Positions 50,178-58,212 of a stretch of 64,000 nt of DNA are shown piece after piece. The notes beneath the pieces were generated by a model. That model was not told where the DNA came from. It worked only from the letters and a program-made list of their open reading frames with translations, and ran no database searches. Made by a program: the position numbers and the translations under genes. Each line of letters starts with the position of its first letter. Positions within the stretch are counted from its first letter, which is position 1. The stretch lies in contig JAGYJW010000038.1 of NCBI GenBank assembly GCA_018401435.1, positions 1-64,000 on the forward strand. Reading direction: 5' to 3'. The DNA comes from Deltaproteobacteria bacterium. GTDB lineage: Bacteria > Myxococcota_A > UBA796 > UBA2385.

Positions 50178-50207
50178 CCTATAGTCCGTTGTCGTCAATC
50201 AGTTCAA
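50178..50207 (-). promoter_or_regulatory. Promoter of the GbsR-like regulator
   Basis: On the minus strand, TTGAAC (50202-50207) and TATAGG (50178-50183) with an 18-bp spacer, about 50 bp upstream of the regulator start. The -35 overlaps the palindrome at 50203-50218. Confidence 0.5.
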
Positions 50208-50218
50208 TCACGATTGAA
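50203..50218. promoter_or_regulatory. Operator palindrome between the regulator and the menaquinone operon
   Basis: TTCAATCACGATTGAA is a perfect 7-bp inverted repeat with a 2-bp centre, lying over the -35 of the regulator promoter. It is a typical site for an autorepressing MarR/GbsR dimer and may also control the divergent polyprenyl synthase gene 120 bp away. Confidence 0.6.
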
Positions 50219-50337
50219 GTCCTCCGCGGCGCGGCGGGCGAGAGAGGCTCCCATGTCCTTGCAGGCGCGACGCGCGGAAGCCAACGGCCTGTCGGCCGGC
50301 CGTGGCCCCGTGCCCCCTGCCGCCGCTGGCCGTCGCC

Positions 50338-51273
50338 ATGTCCTTGGTGGGGGACGAGATGGCCGATGCCGAGCGCGCCCTGGCTGCGGGGCTGTCCAGC
50401 GTCGTGCCCGCCGTCTCGGCCATCTCGGGCTACCTGGTGGCGTCGGGGGGCAAGCGCCTGCGGCCGCTGATCACCGCCCTGGGCGCCCGCGCGGTGGGCC
50501 ATGGCGGCGACCTGGTGCCGCTGATGTGCGCCGGCGAGGTGCTGCACCTGGGCTCCCTGCTGCACGACGACGTGGTGGACGGCGGCATCGAGCGCCGCGG
50601 CCGCCCGGCCGCCCACCGGGTCTTTGGCAACGCGGCCTCGGTGCTGGCGGGGGACTTCTGCCTGGCGCGGGCGGTGCTGCTGGCGGCCGAAGGCGGTGGC
50701 GAAGCCACGGTGGTCGCCTTGTCCCGGGTGGTGACCCAGATGGCCGAAGGTGAAGTCCAGCAGCTTCTTTTCGCAGGGCGGCGGGACCTGGGCCTGGACC
50801 AGTATTTCGAGATCATCGAGCGCAAGAGCGCGGCCTTGATCGCCTGGTGCGCGTCGGCGGGGGCCCTGGCCCTGGGCGATGCCCCGCGCGCCCGGGCCCT
50901 GGCGGACTTCGGCCGCTGTGTGGGGGTCGCCTTTCAGCTCACCGACGATGTCCTGGACTATCAGGGGGACGCCCGCCAGACGGGCAAGCAGCCCGGCGCC
51001 GACCTGCTGGAGGGCAAGCTCACCCTGCCCCTGCTGCTGGCCCTGGAGCGCTCCCCCGCCTTGCGGGCCCTCTTGGACGCGGGCCCGCTGGACGCGACCC
51101 GGCTGCCCCAGGCCTTGCGGGCGGTGGTGGAGACCGGCGCCTGCGCCGACACCCTGGCCGAGGCCCGGGAGCGGGTGGGCCGGGGGGTGGCAGCCCTGGA
51201 CGCCCTGCCCGAGAGCCCCCACCGCGACGCCTTGCAGGCCCTGGCCTGGACCCTGGTGGAGCGTGTCCGGTGA
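50338..51273 (+). CDS. Polyprenyl diphosphate synthase
   Basis: ATG 50338 (GTG 50302 is a possible alternative) gives 311 residues. It contains both Asp-rich motifs of trans-prenyltransferases: LLHDDVVDGGIERRG (first, FARM) and FQLTDDVLDYQGD (second, SARM), plus GGKRLRPLI, the substrate-binding KxxR motif. It makes the C40-C50 side chain for menaquinone. The next gene overlaps its stop (GTGA). Chain length cannot be read from the residues alone. Confidence 0.88.
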   Translation: MSLVGDEMADAERALAAGLSSVVPAVSAISGYLVASGGKRLRPLITALGARAVGHGGDLVPLMCAGEVLHLGSLLHDDVVDGGIERRGRPAAHRVFGNAASVLAGDFCLARAVLLAAEGGGEATVVALSRVVTQMAEGEVQQLLFAGRRDLGLDQYFEIIERKSAALIAWCASAGALALGDAPRARALADFGRCVGVAFQLTDDVLDYQGDARQTGKQPGADLLEGKLTLPLLLALERSPALRALLDAGPLDATRLPQALRAVVETGACADTLAEARERVGRGVAALDALPESPHRDALQALAWTLVERVR

Positions 51274-52010
51274 GCGATCTCGTCCCCACCGCGGGCGCGG
51301 CGGACCGGGCCCCGAAGGTCCGGGCCATGTTCGACCAGCTGGCCCCCACCTATGACCGCGCCAACCGCGTGATCAGCATGGGGCTGGACCAGGGCTGGCG
51401 GCGGCGGGCCATCGCGGCCCTGGGTGAGGGGGGCCGCGGCGACGTGGTGGACCTCTGCGCGGGCACCCTGGACCTCACCCTGATGCTGCTGGGCAACGGG
51501 GCGCGGTCGGTGCGGGCGGTGGACTTTTCGAGCGCCATGCTGGAAGCCGGCCGGCCCAAGCTGCCCGAGAATGCGCCGGTGGAGCTGATCACCGCAGACG
51601 CGCGCAAGATGCCCCTGAAAGATGCCAGCGCCGATGGCATCATCGCGGGCTTTGGCTTGCGCAATGTACCCGAGGTGCGCCTGGCCCTCGCCGAGTGTGC
51701 GCGGGTGTTGCGGCCGGGCGGCAGGTTGGTGGTGCTGGAGTTCTTCCAGCCCGAGACCCTGTCGGCGCGCCTGCTGCAAGGCAGCTACAACCGCTTCGTG
51801 ATGCCGGTTCTGGGCGGGCTGGTCTCGGGCTTCTCCGACGCCTACCGCTACCTGGCCGGGTCCATCGACGCCTTTGAAACCCGGGGCAGCTTTGAGCAGG
51901 GCATGGTCGAGGTCGGCTTTGTCGAGGTCTGGGGCCGCCAGATGTTCCCGCCGGTGGCCAGCCTGGTCTGCGGCACCCGCAACCCTGGCCCCGAACTGGA
52001 GGCGAGATGA
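51270..52010 (+). CDS. Demethylmenaquinone methyltransferase (UbiE/MenG)
   Basis: GTG 51270 gives 246 residues. UbiE signature: RAMFDQLAPTYDRANRVISM at the N-terminus, SAM motif VVDLCAGTLDLTLMLL, then GFGLRNVPEVRLALAECARV and RPGGRLVVLEFFQP. It methylates the naphthoquinol ring in the last step of menaquinone synthesis. It overlaps neighbours at both ends, so the operon is translationally coupled. Confidence 0.9.
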   Translation: MSDLVPTAGAADRAPKVRAMFDQLAPTYDRANRVISMGLDQGWRRRAIAALGEGGRGDVVDLCAGTLDLTLMLLGNGARSVRAVDFSSAMLEAGRPKLPENAPVELITADARKMPLKDASADGIIAGFGLRNVPEVRLALAECARVLRPGGRLVVLEFFQPETLSARLLQGSYNRFVMPVLGGLVSGFSDAYRYLAGSIDAFETRGSFEQGMVEVGFVEVWGRQMFPPVASLVCGTRNPGPELEAR

Positions 52011-52627
52011 AGCTGGTGGTGGGCATCTCGGGCGCTTCCGGCGCCCCCTATGCGCGGCGGCTGCTGGACTTCCTGGCTGGGCCCGGCCGCGAGGCCGGCA
52101 TCGAGACCCATGTGGTCTTCACCCGCTTCGGCAAGCTGTGTTGGACCGATGAGGTGGGTACCGACCCCGACGCCTATGGCTTTCCCACCTACAATCCCGG
52201 CGATATGACGGCCCCCTTCGCGTCGGGATCGGCCCGATTCGACGCCATGGTGGTGGTGCCGTGCAGCGCCGGTCAGCTGGGGCGCATCGCCCACGGCGTG
52301 TCTGCAGACCTGGTGGGCCGGGCGGCCGACGTGATGCTCAAGGAGCGCAAGCCCCTGCTGCTGGTTCTGCGCGAGAGCCCCTTCTCCCTCATCCATGTGC
52401 GCAATATGCAGGCGGTGATGGAGGCGGGCGCCCGGGTGATGCCCGCGGCCCCCAGCTTCTATTCGGCCCCCGCCACGGTGGACGCCCTGCTGGACACCGT
52501 GGTGGCGCGCATCCTCGATCAGTTGGGCGTCGACAACGCGCTGATGCGCCGCTGGGATGGCCGCCCGCCGCCCGATGCGCGCTTCGCCCAGGTCGTCGCC
52601 CCGACCCCGCCTTTGGAGCAAACATGA
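52007..52627 (+). CDS. UbiX-family flavin prenyltransferase
   Basis: 206 residues from ATG 52007 (ATGA overlap). Family signature: VVGISGASGAPYARRLLDFL at the N-terminus, PCSAGQLGRIAHGVSADLVG in the middle and LVLRESPFSLIHVRNM near residue 125. UbiX makes prenylated FMN, the cofactor of UbiD decarboxylases. In futalosine-pathway operons a UbiX-like protein supplies the decarboxylase step. A UbiD-like partner is not in the window. Confidence 0.9.
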   Translation: MKLVVGISGASGAPYARRLLDFLAGPGREAGIETHVVFTRFGKLCWTDEVGTDPDAYGFPTYNPGDMTAPFASGSARFDAMVVVPCSAGQLGRIAHGVSADLVGRAADVMLKERKPLLLVLRESPFSLIHVRNMQAVMEAGARVMPAAPSFYSAPATVDALLDTVVARILDQLGVDNALMRRWDGRPPPDARFAQVVAPTPPLEQT

Positions 52628-54963
52628 CCTTGCCCCCCCCTGGTCCCACCACCCGCGCTGCCCTTCAGGATGCCGGCCTGATCGACATCTGGGACAAGAT
52701 CGCGGCGGGTCTGCGCCTGGACGCCGACGACGCGCTGCGCCTCTTTCAGCACCCCGATGTGCCCCTGGTGGGTTGGATGGCCAACCAGCTGCGCGAGGCC
52801 TTGCATGGGGACCGCGTCTGGTTCAACCGCAACCTGCACATCAACGCCACCAATGTCTGCGAGGCCAGCTGCGTCTTCTGCAGCTTTGCGCGCCTGAAGA
52901 CCGGCGACGCCGGCGCCTGGACGATGTCCTTCGAGCAGGCCCTGGCGCGGATCCGCGCCCTGCAGGACGAGCTGGTGACCGAGGTTCACATCGTCAACGG
53001 GCTCAACCCGGACCTGCCCTGGGACTACTACCCGGAGCTGCTGCGCCACATCAAGGCCGAGCGGCCCGAGCTGCACATCAAGGGCTTCACGGCGGTGGAG
53101 GTGCACTATTACGCCGAGAAGTACCAGATGACGGTCGAGGCGGTGCTGCGGGGTCTGCGGGAGGCCGGCCTGGGCAGCATGCCGGGGGGCGGGGCCGAGA
53201 TCTTCGCCGAGCGCACCCGCAAGAGGCTCTGCCACGACAAGGTGGACGCCGACGGCTGGCTGAATATCCACGAGACCGCCCACCGCATGGGCATGCGCAC
53301 CAACGCCACCATGCTCTTTGGCAGCATCGAGTCTGCAGAGGACCGGGTGGACCACCTGCTGCGCTTGCGGGACCTGCAGGATCGCTCCCTGGCCGCTGCC
53401 CGGGCGGGGGGCCACGGCGGCCACTTCCAGACCTTCATCCCTCTTCGTTTCCACAACGACAACAACCGGCTGGCGAAGCTGGCCAGCCCCACCGGCTATG
53501 ACAGCCTGCGCACCCTGGCGGTCAGCCGCCTGGTCCTGGACAACTTCCCGCACATCAAGGCCTACTGGCCCATGTTGGGCACCGACGAGGCCCAGGTGGC
53601 CCTGCACTTCGGGGCCTCGGATCTGGACGGCACCGTGCGCGAGGAGCACATCTACCACATGGCCGGGGCCGATACGCCCCAGGGCCTCACCCGTGGCGAG
53701 CTGATCCGCTTCATCGAGCACGCCGGGCGCATTCCCGCCGAGCGCGACACCCTGTATGATGTGGTGCGCCGCTGCGATGCTGCGCCGGGCGTGGACGATG
53801 CGCGGGCCCGCCCCGCCCGCCGCGAGACGGTCGGCTGGGTGGCCTATGCCAACGCCCGCCCCCTGGTGGCCGGGCTGGATGCGGTGGACCTGCGCGGCGG
53901 TCACCCCAGCGAGGTGGCCAGCTGGCTGAGGGAGGGCACGGTGTCCTTGGCCTTGCTGCCCGTGGGCGCCCTTCTGGATGAAGAGACGGGTGCCGATTGG
54001 AAGGTCGTGCCCGATGTCTGCATTGGATGTGATGGGCCGGTGGACAGCGTGGTGATTGCTGCAGAGACGGCGCCGGAGGCCTGGACCCGGGTGCTGTTGG
54101 ATGGGGTGAGCCGCACCAGCGTGCTGCTGGCCCGCCTGCTGTTGGAGCAGGGCCCGCTGAAGGAGCGGGTGCGTCCCGACCTGGAGATCGTCGAGGTGGG
54201 CCCCGGGCAGGGCGCCGCATCGGCCGGCGGCACCGTGGCGGCCGTGGTGATTGGCGATGCCGCCTTGGCCTTGCCGGCGCGCTTCGGGCACCGCATCGAC
54301 CTGGGCGCCGCGTGGAAGGACTGGACCGGGCTGCCCTTTGTCTTTGCGGTCTGGGCCGGGCGGGCCGACCTGGACCCCGCGGTGGTGGCGCATGTGCGGG
54401 CCGTGGGGCTGCGGGGCCTGCGGGGGCTGGCCGACGGCAGCCTGCTGGTGGACGCCTCTCCCGACGAGCGGCGCTACCTCACCGAGCGCATCCGCTACCC
54501 CCTGGACGACCGGGCCACCCTGGGACTTCAGCGCTTCGCGGCGCTGGCGCAGCAGGCGGGCCTGGTGGCCCGGGACCGCTTCAGCCTCTACCCGCCCCCG
54601 CTGCGGCTGCTCCCCCGCCTGCGCCGTCGCCGAGAAAAATCCCAGGGCCAGGACCCAGCAGCCCGCAGAGACGCTCCCCGGTTGTCGGCGCGCGCGGCCC
54701 ATCTTTCCTCCCGGTCAGCTCAGTCTAGCCTGTCGGTCCGCGGCCTGCGATCCCGAAAGGAGCTTCAACCTGACACAGCCCGGGTTCAGCCTGAAGCGTC
54801 CGGGACGCCCGCGGCTGGGCAGGGATCTTGCCGCAGAAGCACCGGAAATGCCGCCCAGACGCCCGCCTTCGCAAAGAACCGGGGTCGGGCATGGGTCTTG
54901 CTGCAAAGGGTCACGTCCCCCAAATGGAGCCCCCAATGCCCCTGCGCCGCCTGCCCGCCCTGA
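52624..54963 (+). CDS. Fused aminofutalosine synthase-chorismate dehydratase (MqnE-MqnA)
   Basis: ATG 52624 (ATGA overlap). Residues about 1-395 are MqnE, a radical SAM enzyme with CEASCVFC (C79, C83, C86; CX3CX2C), then EVHIVNGLNPDLPWDYYPEL and HIKGFTAVEVHYYAEKY. Residues about 398-660 are MqnA-like: VGWVAYANARPLVAGL, then VSLALLPVGALLDE and LLDGVSRTSVLLARLLL, the periplasmic-binding-like fold. MqnA converts chorismate to 3-enolpyruvyl-benzoate; MqnE joins it to SAM to give aminofutalosine. These are normally separate genes. After LYPPPLRLLP (about residue 660) the frame runs on for about 120 unconserved residues and overlaps the next gene, so the true end is uncertain. Confidence 0.88.
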   Translation: MTLPPPGPTTRAALQDAGLIDIWDKIAAGLRLDADDALRLFQHPDVPLVGWMANQLREALHGDRVWFNRNLHINATNVCEASCVFCSFARLKTGDAGAWTMSFEQALARIRALQDELVTEVHIVNGLNPDLPWDYYPELLRHIKAERPELHIKGFTAVEVHYYAEKYQMTVEAVLRGLREAGLGSMPGGGAEIFAERTRKRLCHDKVDADGWLNIHETAHRMGMRTNATMLFGSIESAEDRVDHLLRLRDLQDRSLAAARAGGHGGHFQTFIPLRFHNDNNRLAKLASPTGYDSLRTLAVSRLVLDNFPHIKAYWPMLGTDEAQVALHFGASDLDGTVREEHIYHMAGADTPQGLTRGELIRFIEHAGRIPAERDTLYDVVRRCDAAPGVDDARARPARRETVGWVAYANARPLVAGLDAVDLRGGHPSEVASWLREGTVSLALLPVGALLDEETGADWKVVPDVCIGCDGPVDSVVIAAETAPEAWTRVLLDGVSRTSVLLARLLLEQGPLKERVRPDLEIVEVGPGQGAASAGGTVAAVVIGDAALALPARFGHRIDLGAAWKDWTGLPFVFAVWAGRADLDPAVVAHVRAVGLRGLRGLADGSLLVDASPDERRYLTERIRYPLDDRATLGLQRFAALAQQAGLVARDRFSLYPPPLRLLPRLRRRREKSQGQDPAARRDAPRLSARAAHLSSRSAQSSLSVRGLRSRKELQPDTARVQPEASGTPAAGQGSCRRSTGNAAQTPAFAKNRGRAWVLLQRVTSPKWSPQCPCAACPP

Positions 54964-55784
54964 TCAGCGCCCTGGCCCTCGCCGCCCCGGCTGCTGCGGC
55001 GCCCGCCCCCTGGGTGGGGTCCAGCCCGAACCGCAGCGACCTGCGCCTGCGCCTCGACACCCAGCTGCAGCAGGCCCAGAGCGGCCCGCTGCCCGGGCTG
55101 GAGGTGGCTGGCCCCCTGACCACGCTGCACCTGTCGGCGACCACCCGCTGCTACGGGGTGCCCGGGCGCCGGGGGACGAGCACCCGCATCTGCGATGTGG
55201 AGGCCCTCCGCCTGGACGCCGAAGACGCGGGCCGGCGGCGGTCCTCGACCCGGGCCACCCTGGACGCGCTGGAGGGCCGCTGGGCCGGCATGATGGTGGC
55301 CGTCGCGCTGCGGTCCGACGGCCGCATCCAGGACATCCGGCCCATCCAGGCGGCCTACGACCCCGACCGCCAGGGCCGGGTGGACGCCACCGACCGCCAG
55401 ATCGCCGAGTGGCTCTTTCGGCCCCTCGATGCCGCCGCCCCACCCGCAGCCGATGCAAGCCGCTGGGCCTGGCGCGGCAGCGCCCTCAACCCCCGCGGAG
55501 AGGCCCGCAAGCAGCGCATGGCCGCCCAGGTGGAGCTGCGCATCGGCGACATCACCGAGGTGCGCTCAACCCTGGTGCGACCGCAGGGCGATGAGGCCCA
55601 GAACGCGCTGCACGTCTTCAATGCCGACGAGGGCTGGCTCTTCTCGGGCGAGGTGGACTGGAGCGGCCCCAGCGACCCCGCCCACCCCGAAGCCGGGCGC
55701 ACCCAGCTGAGCGCCCGCTTTCACACCGCCGAGGCCCAGGGCCATGACCCCGAGCCCGCCGGCTGCGCCTCCTCTGGCTGCTGA
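54936..55784 (+). CDS. Secreted protein of unknown function
   Basis: ATG 54936 (GGAGCCCCCA upstream) gives 282 residues. The signal peptide is ALISALALAAPAAAAPAP. The mature part is about 260 residues with repeated charged beta segments (TTLHLSATTRCYGVPG; QRMAAQVELRIGDITEVRST) and a Cys-rich end (GCASSGC). No family is recognised. It overlaps the long tail of the MqnE-MqnA frame by 28 bp, which argues that the tail is not all translated. Confidence 0.65.
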   Translation: MPLRRLPALISALALAAPAAAAPAPWVGSSPNRSDLRLRLDTQLQQAQSGPLPGLEVAGPLTTLHLSATTRCYGVPGRRGTSTRICDVEALRLDAEDAGRRRSSTRATLDALEGRWAGMMVAVALRSDGRIQDIRPIQAAYDPDRQGRVDATDRQIAEWLFRPLDAAAPPAADASRWAWRGSALNPRGEARKQRMAAQVELRIGDITEVRSTLVRPQGDEAQNALHVFNADEGWLFSGEVDWSGPSDPAHPEAGRTQLSARFHTAEAQGHDPEPAGCASSGC

Positions 55785-55795
55785 GCCAGAGGAGG
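55768..55795. terminator. Perfect 12-bp hairpin between convergent genes
   Basis: CCTCCTCTGGCT (55768-55779) pairs with AGCCAGAGGAGG (55784-55795) around a 4-nt loop, over the stop codon of the secreted protein gene. A bidirectional terminator is likely, although there is no T-tract. Confidence 0.65.
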
Positions 55796-55808
55796 GTCGG
55801 CCGCGCGC

Positions 55809-57359
55809 TTAGAGGTTGGACTCGTCCTGCACCGAGATGCTGGCCACATAGAAGTTGGCCTGCTCGTGGGTGCTGGAGCGCCCATCGGCCTCAATCACGA
55901 TGTAGACGTTGCTCTCGTCGCCCAGCAGCAGATCGACCATGTGGGGGTCGTCGCCGCTGTTGTAGCTGTTGGTGGAGGTCTCGTAGAGCACGGTGGTGCG
56001 GTCATTGCCCAAGACGGTGAGCTTGGCGTCCAGCAGCGAGCCGTAGCTCTCGGCGTCCACGATGATCGACAGGTACTTGCCGTTGAGCCCGCCCACGGAG
56101 CTGCCCGAGAGCTTGTAGGAGTCGAAGTCCTCCAAGGCGTCGAGGTTGCCGCCGGCGCCCGCATAATAGCCACCACCCGAGCTATATTCGGTGGCGGTGA
56201 GGGTGGGGGCCAGCGTCAGGTTGTCGAAGTCCTGGTCGCCGTTCTCCCAGGGGATGGTGGTGGTGTAGTAGCCGCCGATGATGCCCCAGTAGTGCGTGCC
56301 GACGCCCTCTTCGCCCGAGGGGCTGTCGATGAAGAGGTAGTAGTCGCTATTCTCTTCCATATGCACGAAGAGCCCGAAGTCCGCGCCATAGGCCCGGAAG
56401 GCGTAGCCGTAGAAGGGGCCCATGTCGGTGCTGTGCTCGGGGTCGCTGGTCTGGGCGAGCACATTGCCGTCGGCATCGGTCATGGTCCAGCGGGCGTCGC
56501 TGGCGCCATAGGCCGTCGGCCAGGCCGAGAAGGTGTAGTAGAGGTCGGTCCAGTAGCCCTCTTCGCCGGGGCCCACGTCGGATTCGGTGAGGCCATAGGG
56601 GTAGACGTCCACATCGCTGTCGGTGTCCAGCGAGGCGTCGATCATCAGGTTGTAGCTCTCTGCCAGGCCGAGGTTGTAGACGGGGTCCGCCACATAGACG
56701 TAGTTGCCCTCGGTGGCGGTGTAGGCGTCCACCTCAGCGATGCTGTTGTTGAAGGGCTCGGGGTCGGCCTCGACATCGCCGGCATCCCAGGCCACCAGCG
56801 TGTATTCATAGGTCGGGCCGCCATTGGGGGTGTCACCGGCCCAGTCGCCCCACTCCAGCACCTCGACATAGTAGGTGCCAGCCACGGCGGCCTCGATGGG
56901 AATACCCGAGTCGGTATCCCCCAAACGGAAGGGCATATCGTCGTTTTCGGCGATCTGGTTGCCCGAGGGATCGTAGACACGCATCACGGTGTCGGGCTCC
57001 TGGTCGCCGTCGAGCAGGTAGCCCAGCGCCAGCAGCCACACGACCTGCCCCTCTTCCAGGTCCAGGGCGTAGAAGTCGCGGTCGCCGGCGGGGTTGATGC
57101 TGTCTTCGTATTCGATGGTCGGGCCTTCCCAGGTGAGGCCCTTGGCGTCTTCGATGCTGTCGCCGACATTGTCAGTGCCGCCGCCGCCGCCGTCGCCCCC
57201 ATCGCCGCCGTCGCCGCCGTCGCCGCCGTCGGACCCGTCCGAGCCGCCATCACCGTCATCGCCGGAGATGCTGGAGTCCTTGTTGCAGGCCAGGGTGGTG
57301 AAGGCGATGCCAGCACCCAGCAGCAGGGGGAGGGCGCGAGAGAAGGGTCCGATCGACAT
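55809..57359 (-). CDS. Lipoprotein with Asp/Gly linker and PPC-like domains
   Basis: ATG 57359 gives 516 residues. The lipobox is in AFTTLACNKD. A low-complexity acidic linker (SDGGDGGDGG, about residues 35-60) follows. The rest reads as beta-sandwich pre-peptidase C-terminal (PPC) domains: DRDFYALDLEEGQVVWLLAL, then TYYVEVLEWGDWAG, and a later VYIVIEADGRS. It is probably an exported structural or protease-associated lipoprotein. A second, similar lipoprotein organisation is seen at 59951. Confidence 0.75.
   Translation of the reverse strand: MSIGPFSRALPLLLGAGIAFTTLACNKDSSISGDDGDGGSDGSDGGDGGDGGDGGDGGGGGTDNVGDSIEDAKGLTWEGPTIEYEDSINPAGDRDFYALDLEEGQVVWLLALGYLLDGDQEPDTVMRVYDPSGNQIAENDDMPFRLGDTDSGIPIEAAVAGTYYVEVLEWGDWAGDTPNGGPTYEYTLVAWDAGDVEADPEPFNNSIAEVDAYTATEGNYVYVADPVYNLGLAESYNLMIDASLDTDSDVDVYPYGLTESDVGPGEEGYWTDLYYTFSAWPTAYGASDARWTMTDADGNVLAQTSDPEHSTDMGPFYGYAFRAYGADFGLFVHMEENSDYYLFIDSPSGEEGVGTHYWGIIGGYYTTTIPWENGDQDFDNLTLAPTLTATEYSSGGGYYAGAGGNLDALEDFDSYKLSGSSVGGLNGKYLSIIVDAESYGSLLDAKLTVLGNDRTTVLYETSTNSYNSGDDPHMVDLLLGDESNVYIVIEADGRSSTHEQANFYVASISVQDESNL
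57175..57250. repeat. Low-complexity CCGCCGTCG repeat in the PPC lipoprotein gene
   Basis: Tandem 9-bp units, encoding Gly-Asp-Gly on the minus strand. Such repeats can slip in length. Confidence 0.75.
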
Positions 57360-57483
57360 GGGGTCTCCAGGGTTTTGACGTGCTGGGAAGGTACGCGCGC
57401 TCTGGCCCGAACGCAACCCGATTGGCGTCCCCCAGGGGGGGGGATGGGACAAAAAGGGGCCAGCCGTCGGCTACACTGGCCCC

Positions 57484-58212
57484 ATGATGCCCTCCCCCCC
57501 CTGGCACCAGCGCCTGGTGCTGCTGGCCCCCGCCCGCATCCAGGCGGCCCTGGACCGCATCGCCGCGCGGCAGGTGGTGCCCCAGGTGCCCAACCTGTGG
57601 CAGCTGGAGCTGGGCGTGCTGCGCATGTGGCACCGCATCCTCTTCCGGCCGGAGACCATCGGCACCTGCACCCGCTTTTCGCCGCGGCGAAGCTGGCGGG
57701 CGCGCCTGTTGTCCCTCCGTCCGCTCCGCGGCCCCTTCCTGCTGATCGAAGCCGCCATCGCCCCCTGGGACAACTCGGGCCTGCTCAGCAGCACCCAGCG
57801 CATCCGCAAGCACCTGATGTGCGCCCACCACGACGGCGTACAGTTCGCCTATGACTTTGAGCTGCTGCTGCAGACTCCCGGCGAGCTGGAGGCCGTGCGG
57901 GACGAGGCCCGGTCGGTGGTGGACGGGTCGCATCCCCGGGCTGCCTGGCTGCGCGACCTCTGTGTCTATGAGCGCTACCACGAGGAGCTGCTGGAGGCGG
58001 TGGAGCGCTTCCTGGCCGGAGACAGCCTGATGAGCCCCGAAGAGCGCGCCGATCCCGACATCTCCTTTCGGGCCTTTCTGACCTGGTGCGCCGCCCAACC
58101 CGATACGCCGGCTTCCTGGCGGGCCTTGCGCCGGGCGGGCCAATACCGCTTTCCAGCGGGTCAGCCAGTGCCGCAGCTCAGCCTCGATTCCAGAAGATCA
58201 TCGACAGGGTGA
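57484..58212 (+). CDS. Hypothetical protein (242 aa)
   Basis: ATG 57484, possibly leaderless: TACACT (57472-57477) sits 6 bp before it. The 242-residue soluble protein is rich in Leu, Arg and Trp, with helical segments (LWQLELGVLRMWHRILF) and a hydrophobic stretch near residues 80-95. No signal peptide or known motif. It overlaps the convergent UbiB-like gene by 35 bp. Confidence 0.6.
   Translation: MMPSPPWHQRLVLLAPARIQAALDRIAARQVVPQVPNLWQLELGVLRMWHRILFRPETIGTCTRFSPRRSWRARLLSLRPLRGPFLLIEAAIAPWDNSGLLSSTQRIRKHLMCAHHDGVQFAYDFELLLQTPGELEAVRDEARSVVDGSHPRAAWLRDLCVYERYHEELLEAVERFLAGDSLMSPEERADPDISFRAFLTWCAAQPDTPASWRALRRAGQYRFPAGQPVPQLSLDSRRSSTG

Noticed and set aside
55866..57854. Plus-strand open frame (662 codons)
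   Set aside because: Antisense to the PPC lipoprotein gene, Val/Gly/His repeats only, no start signal.
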